From: Bacteroidales bacterium
Lineage (GTDB): Bacteria > Bacteroidota > Bacteroidia > Bacteroidales > Tenuifilaceae
NCBI GenBank assembly: GCA_003818205.1
Contig: RPRQ01000006.1
Span: forward strand, 40,075-104,074
Direction of reading: 5' to 3'
Length of the DNA stretch: 64,000 nucleotides
The position numbers were made by a program, and so were the translations under genes. The notes under the pieces were generated by a model, which saw only the letters and a list, made by a program, of their open reading frames with translations, was not told where the DNA came from and did not search any database. Shown here one piece after another: positions 1 through 8,778 of the stretch (positions are counted from its first letter, which is position 1; every line of letters begins with the position of its first letter).

Positions 1-1039
1 ATTTAAATGCTGTTACCTCAAAGCTCTCGGGTTGTGTTTTATCGGGATGCAGCAATTCCTGCGCCAACCGAACATCATGATTTACACTTGCCAAATTCTC
101 GTGAAACCTTGAACCAACATACCCTCCAATAAGAACTAGTAAAGGAATTATAACAGTAAGCAGGATGATTCTTCGAACCGCCTTCGAACTCTCCTCCTTC
201 TCCTTAATTGGAACAGGTTTATCAATCGCTCCAAACGGGCACGAATCCTCACAAAGTTTGCATTGGATACATTTTGCAGGAGTTATGCTTAAATGTTTTC
301 TCGATACCCTACTGGCCAGATTCAGTAAAACCCCATAAGGACAAAGGAATCTACAATATGGTCGGGCAATAAATACTCCAAGAAGCAGCAGAACTCCTCC
401 AAGCATAAACATCATAAAACTAGCGTTAAGCCTAAAAAAACCAACAAAAGGGTCGTAACGACAAATAATAAAATCGGTAGCAGTTGCAGCGTAAAGTATT
501 GCTAAACCCAAATAGATAAATGGAATCAAACCAAGTACCTTTAACACCCATGATTTAAGGGCTACAGGACGAAGAACAAAAACATCCTGAATTGCCCCTA
601 AAGGGCAAACACCTGCACAGAATGTACGTCCAAAAAACAGCGTAAATATGATGGGCAGAGCAAAAAATAGGATAACCGATATTGGAATGCTGTAGGCAGG
701 ATTGAACAATGCATAAACTATGTTCTGCACCGAACCAACAGAGCAAATGCAACCTTCGCGGAAAAATCCAAAATAAGCGATTGTGAATATTGAAATCCAA
801 AATACGCCATCGCGTGAACGTTTCTTGATAATCATCCAAGTCGCAACGGATAGGGTAACAAACAAAACAACTATATCCAAAATAGCCAACGCCTCAGCCC
901 GTGGGTTTGGTGCCAATGTTGATGGCTGAACATATCCAGATTCAAACTCAGGTTTAGGGAATCGCTGTACAGCAAAAACATTGTATAGCTGAAAGGATAT
1001 CAATAAAATAAGAATAATATATGCTGCTGCTTTCTTCAT
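1..1039 (-). CDS. NapH/MauN-like membrane polyferredoxin (3' end outside window)
   Basis: The visible 346 residues begin at ATG 1039 and run off the left edge. Several hydrophobic segments (about residues 5-22, 52-70, 80-92, 118-137, 165-186, 205-226 and 290-310) indicate an integral membrane protein. Two CxxxCP motifs (C141/C145 and C229/C233) precede a ferredoxin motif, CxxCxxCxxxC, at C257, C260, C263 and C267. This arrangement is typical of NapH, MauN and the C-terminal part of NosR, which pass electrons between quinol and periplasmic redox proteins. A CIC pair at C97/C99 is also present. It is the last visible gene of a leftward operon and lies directly after a Tat ferredoxin gene, matching the NapG-NapH or MauM-MauN pairing. 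The family call is firm; the electron partner is unknown. Confidence 0.8.
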   Translation of the reverse strand, partial: MKKAAAYIILILLISFQLYNVFAVQRFPKPEFESGYVQPSTLAPNPRAEALAILDIVVLFVTLSVATWMIIKKRSRDGVFWISIFTIAYFGFFREGCICSVGSVQNIVYALFNPAYSIPISVILFFALPIIFTLFFGRTFCAGVCPLGAIQDVFVLRPVALKSWVLKVLGLIPFIYLGLAILYAATATDFIICRYDPFVGFFRLNASFMMFMLGGVLLLLGVFIARPYCRFLCPYGVLLNLASRVSRKHLSITPAKCIQCKLCEDSCPFGAIDKPVPIKEKEESSKAVRRIILLTVIIPLLVLIGGYVGSRFHENLASVNHDVRLAQELLHPDKTQPESFEVTAFK

Positions 1040-1080
1040 TTTCAAAACCTTACTTAAGTCAAACTACTTGTTCTTTTTTA

Positions 1081-1170
1081 CTTTGTGTTCCTTTGTGATG
1101 CACTTCGTGCTCTTTGTGGTTTAATTTTTTACCACTAAGAACACAAAGGTTTACACAAAGTACCACTAAG
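1081..1170. repeat. CACAAAG-type intergenic inverted repeat, copy 1
   Basis: The spacer between the two Fe-S genes consists of repeated CTTTGTG words on one side (CTTTGTGGT at 1112-1120) and complementary words on the other (ACCACTAAGAACACAAAG at 1131-1148), so the transcript could fold into a hairpin. A related copy lies at 2044-2116, with fragments near 3110 and 12780. No coding potential was seen. Confidence 0.6.
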
Positions 1171-1175
1171 GGTTT

Positions 1176-1763
1176 TTAACCTTTTTTCTTACTATCATAC
1201 CCCGAGAATAAATAAGGGTTATCTGATGGCACACGACTAAACGCATCTGCAGGACAATCACGCGCAATAGCACACTCATTGCAATTATCGCATAGGTCGT
1301 GGCAAACCTGCAACTGCAGTGAACCATTCCCAAATGCTCCGCATCCCTTTACGCACTTGCCGCATCCATTGCATAAGTCCTTATCAATATCGTACTGAAA
1401 ATAGGGATCTTCAACAAACTTGCGCCTTATGGCACTTGTAGGACATAGCTGATTCTCGGCAGCTGTGGTTAGTTCCTTTACTTCGGGTCTGAAGTAACCT
1501 CCACACAAATCGCAGTAGCCACACATGCTATAAACATGCACGCACTTTACAGCCGATGGAGTCTTGACACAATTCGTGGCACAACGCCCGCACTGAATAC
1601 ACTTTGATGTATCGAGTTGCCATACCATTTGGCGAGCTTGTGTCCTAGTCAAGAGTTTTGCGCCGATTGCCCCAATTCCAACAATAACAGAAAATCTAAT
1701 GCTGCTATTGATGAAATCCCTGCGGCTCAATCCACCCTTCTTGTTTTTATCTGAACTTTCCAT
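1176..1763 (-). CDS. NapG/MauM-like Tat-exported polyferredoxin
   Basis: This 195-residue protein starts with a twin-arginine signal (LSRRDFINSS at residues 12-21, then a hydrophobic stretch), so it should be exported folded with its cofactors. It has 18 cysteines. Two classic CxxCxxCxxxC motifs lie at C55-C65 and C131-C141, and two further Cys groups at C74/C81/C84/C87 and C154/C158/C161/C164/C170. This is enough for four [4Fe-4S] clusters, as in NapG and MauM. It sits between a small Tat Cys peptide and a NapH/MauN-like membrane protein, so it probably carries electrons between that membrane protein and a periplasmic partner. The partner enzyme is not visible in the window. Confidence 0.8.
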   Translation of the reverse strand: MESSDKNKKGGLSRRDFINSSIRFSVIVGIGAIGAKLLTRTQARQMVWQLDTSKCIQCGRCATNCVKTPSAVKCVHVYSMCGYCDLCGGYFRPEVKELTTAAENQLCPTSAIRRKFVEDPYFQYDIDKDLCNGCGKCVKGCGAFGNGSLQLQVCHDLCDNCNECAIARDCPADAFSRVPSDNPYLFSGYDSKKKG

Positions 1764-1780
1764 TTTTCGTTGATAAGTTC

Positions 1781-1984
1781 CTATTTCGATGTTCGTGTAG
1801 CCTCTCGCTTAACCTCGATGGCTTCGGGCTTGGTGCATATTGGCAGTGTCTTACATCCATTACAAATTAAGTTACACTGCAAACCACTCTCGCCCTTTCT
1901 TGTAATTAGATAGCCACTTGTGGCAGTCAATCCTACTAGAATGCTTCCTCTAACTACTGATGATAAGAATTTTCTTCTATCCAT
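1781..1984 (-). CDS. Small Tat-signal protein with a four-Cys motif
   Basis: This 67-residue protein has a twin-arginine signal at its N-terminus (DRRKFLSS, residues 2-9) followed by a hydrophobic segment to about residue 27. The mature part is only about 40 residues and has four cysteines in the order C37-x3-C41-x2-C44-x5-C50, followed by a charged tail. A Tat signal on so small a protein suggests that it binds a cofactor, perhaps an Fe-S cluster or another metal, before export, or that it travels with a folded partner. It lies 17 bp upstream of the Tat ferredoxin gene in the same operon. I do not recognise a named family. Confidence 0.7.
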   Translation of the reverse strand: MDRRKFLSSVVRGSILVGLTATSGYLITRKGESGLQCNLICNGCKTLPICTKPEAIEVKREATRTSK

Positions 1985-2043
1985 ATATCATCTATTTTTT
2001 TTGTTTTGCTAATCAATGCATTAAAAATCTAAAGAAATATTGC

Positions 2044-2116
2044 TACTAAGTCACAAAGGCACTAAGAATACAAAATAATTACTAATCAATTCTTCGTGAC
2101 TTTGAGCCTTTGTGGC
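2044..2116. repeat. CACAAAG-type intergenic inverted repeat, copy 2
   Basis: Between the NHL gene and the small Tat gene, the words AAGTCACAAAGGCACTAAGA (from 2048) and CTTCGTGACTTTGAGCCTTT (from 2092) are nearly complementary around an AT-rich centre. It is the same family as the copy at 1081-1170. Confidence 0.6.
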
Positions 2117-2120
2117 GAAT

Positions 2121-3086
2121 CTATTTAACTAATTTATAAACACTAACTATCTTTTTTTCAGGGTCTAAAACATAAACCCTATCCTTTGAATCAACAGCAA
2201 GGTCAATCCCATGTGTGCCTTCAACAAATTTATCAGGCGATGCCACAACACACTTAAACTCTCCCGATGGTTGATGAATCTTAACCCGCTCAATGCCTTT
2301 CTCACTCGTAATAAAAGACCCATCAGTCAGCATGGCAATATTAGATGGATTGCAGCATCCGCTAAATCCATCAACATCCATAGAAGTTCGTTTCCACGAT
2401 GAAACTAGATTACCTTCAGCATCGTACTGCTCAAACTGATGACGACCAGGGTTTACAACCCAGAGTTCGCCCTCGCGACCGATTAGCAAATCGAAATAGG
2501 GGCTTGGGATAATAAAACCTTGAATTCCCTTTTCGGGATTTTTCTTTCCAATCTCCTTCAGGAGATTACCCTCATTATCATATTGATATACAATCCGATT
2601 GCCTGCATCGGCAACGTAAACATACTTATCGGTTAGAGCAATGCTTGTGATTACTGACTTAACGTTTATAGGATTCCATGATTTTATCTTTGTTCCTTTA
2701 TTATCATATACCTCTACATGGTCATTAACACCGAGATAGATTTTACCATCATCGCCAACAGTAATGCATTTGGCCTCGTAAACTATATTGAATGTTGATT
2801 TCAGATTCAAGTCATTATCATAAATCATCACTTTATCTTTACCTGCAAGGTAGATATTATCCTCCTTATCAATGGCAATACCATGCAGAGCCTCAATATC
2901 AGGTGATATCTGCTTGAACTCAGCATATGCAATTAACGATGAATCGATATGCCTAAGTTTATCCATCTTATACTCGTACGGATTCTCGTTACTACTTTTG
3001 GGTTGATAAAAGAAATCCTTAACCATAAAAGCCACAACCGCCAGAAGAAGTATTAACGATAGCCAAATGATTACTTTCTGTTTCAT
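2121..3086 (-). CDS. Membrane-anchored NHL-repeat beta-propeller with vicinal Cys pair
   Basis: This protein has 321 residues. An N-terminal hydrophobic helix (about residues 5-22) without a clear signal-peptidase site suggests an anchored protein facing the periplasm. The rest is built of NHL repeats: each blade carries a GI(A/S)(I/V)D or DN-IY type strand, and residues 160-177 (DAGNRIVYQYDNEGNLLK) are a textbook NHL unit. An adjacent cysteine pair, C244-C245 in GCCNPS, lies in a loop, and a single Cys at C107. Its neighbours are a PQQ-like propeller gene upstream and Tat Fe-S genes downstream. The fold is clear; enzymatic activity cannot be claimed. It may bind or scaffold the Fe-S module. 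Confidence 0.75.
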   Translation of the reverse strand: MKQKVIIWLSLILLLAVVAFMVKDFFYQPKSSNENPYEYKMDKLRHIDSSLIAYAEFKQISPDIEALHGIAIDKEDNIYLAGKDKVMIYDNDLNLKSTFNIVYEAKCITVGDDGKIYLGVNDHVEVYDNKGTKIKSWNPINVKSVITSIALTDKYVYVADAGNRIVYQYDNEGNLLKEIGKKNPEKGIQGFIIPSPYFDLLIGREGELWVVNPGRHQFEQYDAEGNLVSSWKRTSMDVDGFSGCCNPSNIAMLTDGSFITSEKGIERVKIHQPSGEFKCVVASPDKFVEGTHGIDLAVDSKDRVYVLDPEKKIVSVYKLVK

Positions 3087-3125
3087 ATAAGTTCTTTTAA
3101 TTCCCTTTTCTCTGTGTCTCTGTGT

Positions 3126-4565
3126 TTATCTTTTCTCTCGTACATCAATACAAACCATCTGTTTAGAGGTTCGCATTAGTAAATACCCATCGGCAATGGC
3201 AATTGGTCCCCACGAATCCTGACCCTCTATAACGAGCGCTTTATCCAACTGAACCCAGCCTGATGCAGTTGCCTTGGCAATGGTTAATGCACCATCATCG
3301 TTCAAGATGAAGAACTTTCCATCGGCAATTATATATGGACCAAGTCCAAACCTATCGGTTTTTCCGCTTGTCCACAAGATGTTTTTGCAGTCATCAGCCT
3401 TACAGCAAATGAGTTGATTTCGTGCTCCTCCTGCATCTTTCGGTTGAATGCAAAAGATATATCCATTCATTAAGATTGGTGTTTGCTGCTCCGATGCAAG
3501 TCCCTCAACGGGTCTATACTTCTGTATCACTTTAACGTCAAAGGCTCCTCCATTTTGAACAAGTTGAAACAGCATCGAACCAGCACCGTATCCCGCTGTT
3601 ATAAGAATTTTACCATTATCAAGAATTAAAGGCGATGGAGCTACAACCGATGGAGCAAAAGCTGTTGTCTTCCATAATATCTTGCCAATATCAGCTCCTT
3701 CTGCCGATACACCAACAATTCCTCCGATAGCAGCATACACATACATCCTCTTCCCTCCAAACGACATCGGCATTACCGATGAATGCGACATCTTCCAGCC
3801 ATCGGGATTTGGGGTTTGCCAAACAACTTTGCCTGTAGCGCAATCAATCCCAATTAACAGAGATGAGCCACTCGGAGCGATAACCGCAATATCATTATCG
3901 ATAAATGGGCATTGCCCTGTGTACCAAAACGGAACCTCGGATTTATAATCCTTTACCAAGTCAACACCCCAAAGCAAATCGCCCGTTTGGGGGTTGGAAC
4001 ACATTACCTGACAGCGAGGTCCAATGGTTACTATATATTTTTCAGTAATCGCAGGCACGGTCCTCGACATGCCGTGATTACGCTTAACATGAACCTTGTA
4101 GGAGCGTTTCCAAAGCTCCTTGCCCGATTCCAATAAAAAACAACGTAAAGCATCCGATTTCTTTATCTCGTCGTAATCGAGCAGATAAACCTTACCGTGG
4201 TAAATGACAGGTGCAGCATGACCTTCACCTAAATCAACCTTCCAAACTATTTTTGGTCCATCTTTTCCCCACTTATCAATCAGCTTAATGTTCTCCTTAT
4301 TGATATTATCAAAATCGGCACCACGGAACTGAGTCCATTTGCCTGTTAACCCTGAGACTACCTTATCATACTCGATAAACTTTTCACCAATATTAATAAC
4401 CTCGTTAGTGTCTGAACCTTTAGCAGGGCGATTATCCTGACCAGGCACACTAACTGCAAAATCCTTTACAGGATTTTTCAAAAACCAGACCGTAAAGGCT
4501 ACAATACCTAGAAGAATTAAAGTAATGAATATGTATCTCTCAAAATGTTTCATCGAATATTTCAA
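3126..4565 (-). CDS. Membrane-anchored PQQ-like (BamB-type) beta-propeller, first visible gene of the redox operon
   Basis: This 479-residue protein has an N-terminal hydrophobic helix at about residues 10-28 and no lipobox or clear cleavage site, so it is probably a membrane anchor. After a linker, the propeller begins at WTQFRGADFDN (about residue 76). Blades carry the tryptophan-docking pattern typical of PQQ-like repeats (for example GKELWKRSYKV and GDLLWGVDLV). It has about 60 more residues than the six paralogs to its right and is more distant from them. A palindrome-rich 320-bp spacer separates it from that array, so it probably heads its own transcript leading into the NHL and Fe-S genes. 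No PQQ-binding residue set is evident, and the ligand is unknown. Confidence 0.75.
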   Translation of the reverse strand: MKYSMKHFERYIFITLILLGIVAFTVWFLKNPVKDFAVSVPGQDNRPAKGSDTNEVINIGEKFIEYDKVVSGLTGKWTQFRGADFDNINKENIKLIDKWGKDGPKIVWKVDLGEGHAAPVIYHGKVYLLDYDEIKKSDALRCFLLESGKELWKRSYKVHVKRNHGMSRTVPAITEKYIVTIGPRCQVMCSNPQTGDLLWGVDLVKDYKSEVPFWYTGQCPFIDNDIAVIAPSGSSLLIGIDCATGKVVWQTPNPDGWKMSHSSVMPMSFGGKRMYVYAAIGGIVGVSAEGADIGKILWKTTAFAPSVVAPSPLILDNGKILITAGYGAGSMLFQLVQNGGAFDVKVIQKYRPVEGLASEQQTPILMNGYIFCIQPKDAGGARNQLICCKADDCKNILWTSGKTDRFGLGPYIIADGKFFILNDDGALTIAKATASGWVQLDKALVIEGQDSWGPIAIADGYLLMRTSKQMVCIDVREKR

Positions 4566-4618
4566 TATCTATGATAAATGAAAAACGGATTTGGTATGAA
4601 ACCATGTCCCTTAAAAAT

Positions 4619-4781
4619 ATTTCGTCCCTACGGGACTTTTATTAAAACTTAAAACTCATAATCTACCAATATTTTGTCCCTATGGGACAATTCCGCTAAA
4701 GACTTTTTCCTGCCGTTAGGCAGGAAAAATTGGTAGAATAAAAAGCATCCCCATTTTTTTAAGTCCCGTTAGGGACGAAAT
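4619..4781. repeat. Composite palindromic (REP-like) element
   Basis: The spacer at 4566-4884 has no gene but holds nested palindromes: ATTTCGTCCCTACGGGAC at 4619-4636, GTCCCTATGGGAC at 4676-4688, a perfect 11-bp stem with a GTTA loop at 4704-4729 (TTTTTCCTGCC/GGCAGGAAAAA), and AAGTCCCGTTAGGGACGAAA at 4761-4780. The first and last units are inverted copies of each other. The words TCTACCAAT (from 4662) and ATTGGTAGA (to about 4738) form a second nested pair, so the whole can fold back on itself. Short GTCCC palindromes of this sort resemble REP/RAYT-mobilised repeats. Confidence 0.75.
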
Positions 4782-4884
4782 AGAATTAAACGTTTAAGCA
4801 ATTCTAATAAATGAATTAACAGTCAATGAAAACGTTTATTCATAGAGTTTAGATAGAAAAACAGCAAATCCGTTTAACCGAAAA

Positions 4885-6144
4885 CTATTTTATTTTATAT
4901 GCCATCAAAGCACCGCCGCGTCTTATGTATAGAATTCCATCCTTAATGGTTGGATGAGACCAGCAAGGTCCTTTTCCCAGAGGCACTTGGAACGAGCTAA
5001 CAATTGCAAAATCCTCAGGTGTAGCCTTTACCAATGCTACAAATCCTGTTTTTTCCTCGTAGCAATAAAGCATTCCATCGTTAGCGATTATTGACCCTTT
5101 AGTTTTCCACTCCTTCTCGTACATGGTTTTGCCTGTTTTCCAATCGATACAGCACCATTTACCAATTCTGTTATTAATCCAATTTGAGCCATAGATATAC
5201 CCATCGATAAGAACAGCTCCACCATGATGAACATCAAGGGTTTCGTCGGTCCAGTCCAAAGTTAAGGTTTTAAAATCAGTTGATAAGCTATACATCGCGC
5301 CAACGTGGTCATACCCACCAGTGATATATATCTTATGGTCTTTATAAATTGGGGTATTCGTATTTGTGTAAGATGCACCAGGCCATACCTTATATGCTTT
5401 TTCGTTCTTAAGTCCACCATAATTGGAACTGCTAAGGATTTCACCGTTTTCAGCATTAACAACCAAAAGATATGTACCAGTAACAGTAACAATCAATTTC
5501 TTACCACCCTCTTGAACCAGCAACGGAGACACATATGCAACAGTATCCTTCATGCTTAGGCTTTGCCAAATTGTTGAACCAGTTTTTTTATCTAAAGCTA
5601 CAATGGTTGTCTTCTCGCCGCAAGGTGTAAAAATCACCTTATCATCGACAAGAAGTAATGATTCTGAGTATCCCCAACTACCGTAACGCCCATCAAACTT
5701 TTCGTATCCATTTACTTTCCAAATCTCTTGACCACTTATCGCATCAAAACAGGCTACCATTCCCATTCCGCTTGAGACATAGACTCTATCGCCCTCAACG
5801 GTTGGAGTCGAACGGCTATCGGAAAAAGAATCTAGCCAAGCCTTTCCAATAGGAGTTTGCCATTTAACTATTCCGCTCATATCAAGAGCAATAAGCATAT
5901 CGATACCAGCCTTTAAACCCGTTAGATATATCGTATTATTTGCAATTGACATCGAAGAGTAGCCCGATGGCAGAGAATCGTTAGACCAAAGTAGTTCAGG
6001 TCCCTTTTCAGGCCACATCTTAAGCAACCCTTGTTCATTATACACACCGGTTCGTCCAGCACCACGCCACTCGCTTATCTCTTGGGAAAACCCATTGAAA
6101 AGCAGAGCAAACAAGGTAACAGTTAAAAAGATTCTATTTTTCAT
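4885..6144 (-). CDS. Secreted PQQ-like beta-propeller, array member 1
   Basis: This 419-residue protein has a cleavable signal peptide (about residues 1-20, ending FNGFSQ). The mature N-terminus opens with EWRGAGRTGVY and GPELLW, the signature shared by all six array members. Blade motifs such as GQEIWKVNGY and GSTIWQSLSM place it in the PQQ-like/BamB-type propeller superfamily. The paralogs' FCTPGG motif is replaced by FTPCGE here, so it is the most diverged of the six. It is the last gene of the leftward array and follows a probable terminator at 6215-6267, so it may be transcribed separately or at a reduced level. The function is unknown; such proteins often act as periplasmic scaffolds. 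Confidence 0.8.
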   Translation of the reverse strand: MKNRIFLTVTLFALLFNGFSQEISEWRGAGRTGVYNEQGLLKMWPEKGPELLWSNDSLPSGYSSMSIANNTIYLTGLKAGIDMLIALDMSGIVKWQTPIGKAWLDSFSDSRSTPTVEGDRVYVSSGMGMVACFDAISGQEIWKVNGYEKFDGRYGSWGYSESLLLVDDKVIFTPCGEKTTIVALDKKTGSTIWQSLSMKDTVAYVSPLLVQEGGKKLIVTVTGTYLLVVNAENGEILSSSNYGGLKNEKAYKVWPGASYTNTNTPIYKDHKIYITGGYDHVGAMYSLSTDFKTLTLDWTDETLDVHHGGAVLIDGYIYGSNWINNRIGKWCCIDWKTGKTMYEKEWKTKGSIIANDGMLYCYEEKTGFVALVKATPEDFAIVSSFQVPLGKGPCWSHPTIKDGILYIRRGGALMAYKIK

Positions 6145-6214
6145 TTCTATTTGTATTTGTTCATTTAAGTCTGCTAAATTATTATAAACTTGACGGATTA
6201 AAAACTTTGGATAG

Positions 6215-6267
6215 CTAAAAAAGAGAGCCCAGATTCATAATCGTTTTTAGAGTACAAATCTGAGCTC
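6215..6267 (-). terminator. Rho-independent terminator after array member 2
   Basis: Read leftwards, GAGCTCAGATT and AATCTGGGCTC form an 11-bp stem with one G-T pair, followed by TCTTTTTT. It lies just after the stop of the gene at 6289-7503. Confidence 0.7.
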
Positions 6268-6288
6268 AACATAGAATACAAACCTTAT

Positions 6289-7503
6289 CTATTTTTTTGC
6301 AACGTCATAAACAAACAACGAATTATCGTGCCTGATATAAAGTTTTCCATCTTTAATAACTGGGTGAGAAAAATGCATATTTGTTCCACCTTTAACCTTG
6401 AATGAACCTTTAGTTTCAAATTTATCGTTCAATGGTTTTACAAGTTTAAACTCCCCATTCAAATCATAGTTGTAAAGCATTTCACCATCAGAGATAACAG
6501 CAATTCCCCTCGATTTTGTTGAGTCGGCAACAATCTGCTTTCCAGTATTCCAATCGACACATCCAAAAGTCTTATTCCCTCTGCACAACCCATAGATATT
6601 ATCTCCAAGGACAACTACATGACCAAAATGAGAATTTAAATCAGCGTTCTGCCAAACCTCGCTTATACTACTTCCGTTTTCTGATATTTTCAACATCATA
6701 CTACCTGATTTACCACCATCTATAGCAAAAAGAAGTCCATTGCGATAAACAGGAGTACTAGGATGTGAGGTTGTTTTTAATTCGCGCTTCCAAGCCAATT
6801 CACCATTCTCTGCATTCAACGAGAAAATTGATTTATCGGTTTGATTGATAAAGAATTTTTTACCACCCGTTTCAATAAGAATTGGTGTACAATATGCAGT
6901 GCTATCGCTATTCGCCTTGCTTGTCCAAATGGTTTCTCCTGTTTTACGGTTTAAGGCAACTACATTATTTTCAATACCGCCAGGGGTGCAGAACAGTTTA
7001 TCGCCATCAATCAATAGATTTTCGGATAATCCGAATTCTGTATTACGTCCATTGAATTCTTTTAGAATATCCCTTTGCCAAACGATATCACCATTATCAG
7101 CGCTAAAGCAAATAAGAACACCTAAACCGTTAAGGATGTATCCAAGGCCATCGTGGATATTTGGAGTTGAGCGAACACCAGGCCAATTTATCATCCAATC
7201 GGGACCTATATCCTTTTTCCATAATAGTTTTCCATTAGTATCGAACGTGAAAACATAACTGATGCTATCAACTGTACCAATAGTATAAACTCTATTGGAA
7301 GTTACAGCAGCAGAGGCATAGCCTTGACCAAGTTCATCAAATCGCCATAGCAATTTTGGACCGCTATCGGGCCATTGGGTTAGCAAATTTTTCTCAGGAT
7401 AGATACCTGTGCGCTCAGGACCGCGCCATTGGGCATTATCATCCTTAGGAGTACACTGCGAAAAAATCGCAATCATAATAATACAAGCAGTTAATAATCT
7501 CAT
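6289..7503 (-). CDS. PQQ-like beta-propeller lipoprotein, array member 2
   Basis: This 404-residue protein has a lipoprotein signal (IFSQC, Cys17), so it should be lipid-anchored in the envelope. The propeller starts at AQWRGPERTGIYPEKNLL and carries the shared motifs FCTPGG, ALNRKTGETIW and a C-terminal HPVIKDGKLYIRHDNSL. The next gene (7532-8743) is its closest relative: lipobox, N-terminal motif and last blade are nearly the same, which indicates a fairly recent duplication. The 28-bp gap suggests cotranscription with that gene. No catalytic residues can be assigned. Confidence 0.82.
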   Translation of the reverse strand: MRLLTACIIMIAIFSQCTPKDDNAQWRGPERTGIYPEKNLLTQWPDSGPKLLWRFDELGQGYASAAVTSNRVYTIGTVDSISYVFTFDTNGKLLWKKDIGPDWMINWPGVRSTPNIHDGLGYILNGLGVLICFSADNGDIVWQRDILKEFNGRNTEFGLSENLLIDGDKLFCTPGGIENNVVALNRKTGETIWTSKANSDSTAYCTPILIETGGKKFFINQTDKSIFSLNAENGELAWKRELKTTSHPSTPVYRNGLLFAIDGGKSGSMMLKISENGSSISEVWQNADLNSHFGHVVVLGDNIYGLCRGNKTFGCVDWNTGKQIVADSTKSRGIAVISDGEMLYNYDLNGEFKLVKPLNDKFETKGSFKVKGGTNMHFSHPVIKDGKLYIRHDNSLFVYDVAKK

Positions 7504-7531
7504 GGTTTTTTTAGGGTTTGTTGGTTAAATT

Positions 7532-8743
7532 TTATTTAGCAATATCATATGCAAATAGTGAATTATCGTGCCTGATGTAGAGTTTTCCATCCTTTATTAC
7601 AGGGTGAGAGCAATGATAACCTGTTCCTCCTTTAACCTTAAATGAGCTTACGTTTTCAAAACCTTTTTCTGTAGGTTTCAACAATGTAAAATCACCTTTT
7701 ATACTGTAACAGTAAATCAGGTTATCAGCTGAAATAACTGTATTAATCCATGCTTTTGTTGAATCGGCATAAATTTCTTTTCCAGTACCTAAATCGCAAC
7801 ATGCAAACTTCCTCCCTTTAGAACCATTTCCATACATGCGGTCTCCAAGTACCACCATATCGCCTTGCTGAGCACCAATATTGAAACCTTTCCAAACCTC
7901 CTTAAAACTTAAACCATCATTAGATACCTTTAGCATAAAGCTCCCCGATTTATAAGTATCAACAGCATAGAGATATCCATTTCGAAAAAATGGAGTATTT
8001 GGCATTGGCAAATCTTGAAGAGCATACTTCCAAGCCAATTCACCTGTTTCGGCGTCTATAGAGAAAAGTGATTTTTTTGTTTGATTTACAAAGAATTTTT
8101 TACCCCCAGTTTCAATCAAAATGGGAGATGTAAAGGCAGTGCTATCATTTGTCCCTTTGGTTTTCCAAATTAAGTCGCCAGTTTTTCGATTTAAAGCAAC
8201 AACGTATGCATCGGCTCCGGCAGGTGTGCAGAAAAGTTTATCTCCATCAATCACTAAATTCTCACAAAAAAAGCCGTCTTCATTAAGATTATTGTATTCC
8301 TTTTTAATATCCTTCTGCCAAACAATATCGCCATTCTCTGCGCTAAAGCAATATAGAACTCCTAAACCACTAAGGGCATAACCAAGTCCTTTGTAAATTG
8401 TAGGAGACGAACGTATTCCTGGCCACGTTCTCATCCATTCAGGACCTAGTTCCTTTTTCCATAGTAGGTTCCCATTCATATCGAATGTGAAGACATAATT
8501 AATACTATCAATAGCGCCAATAGTGTAAACCTTATCTGAGGTTACAGCAGCAGAGGCATATCCTGAACCAAGTTCATCGTATTTCCATAGCAACTTTGGG
8601 CCACTATCCGGCCATTGGGTAAGCAAATTTTTTTCAGGATAGATACCATTTCTTTCAGGTCCTCGCCATTGGGCGATTTCTTGTTTTGAAGTACACTGCG
8701 AAAAAATCGCAACAGCAACCATAGCAATAAGTAGTTGTTTCAT
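7532..8743 (-). CDS. PQQ-like beta-propeller lipoprotein, array member 3
   Basis: This 403-residue protein has a lipobox IFSQC (Cys17) and the common N-terminal block AQWRGPERNGIYPEKNLL followed by TQWPDSGPKLLW. It carries FCTPAG where the others have FCTPGG, and ends in HPVIKDGKLYIRHDNSLF. It is nearly identical to array member 2 over long stretches, with differences concentrated in the middle blades, as expected for duplicates that keep a scaffold and diverge in loops. It is part of a tight leftward run with a 35-bp spacer to the next gene. Confidence 0.82.
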   Translation of the reverse strand: MKQLLIAMVAVAIFSQCTSKQEIAQWRGPERNGIYPEKNLLTQWPDSGPKLLWKYDELGSGYASAAVTSDKVYTIGAIDSINYVFTFDMNGNLLWKKELGPEWMRTWPGIRSSPTIYKGLGYALSGLGVLYCFSAENGDIVWQKDIKKEYNNLNEDGFFCENLVIDGDKLFCTPAGADAYVVALNRKTGDLIWKTKGTNDSTAFTSPILIETGGKKFFVNQTKKSLFSIDAETGELAWKYALQDLPMPNTPFFRNGYLYAVDTYKSGSFMLKVSNDGLSFKEVWKGFNIGAQQGDMVVLGDRMYGNGSKGRKFACCDLGTGKEIYADSTKAWINTVISADNLIYCYSIKGDFTLLKPTEKGFENVSSFKVKGGTGYHCSHPVIKDGKLYIRHDNSLFAYDIAK

Positions 8744-8778
8744 AGTGATTAGGTTTTAAATAAAAGTTTATATAAAAA

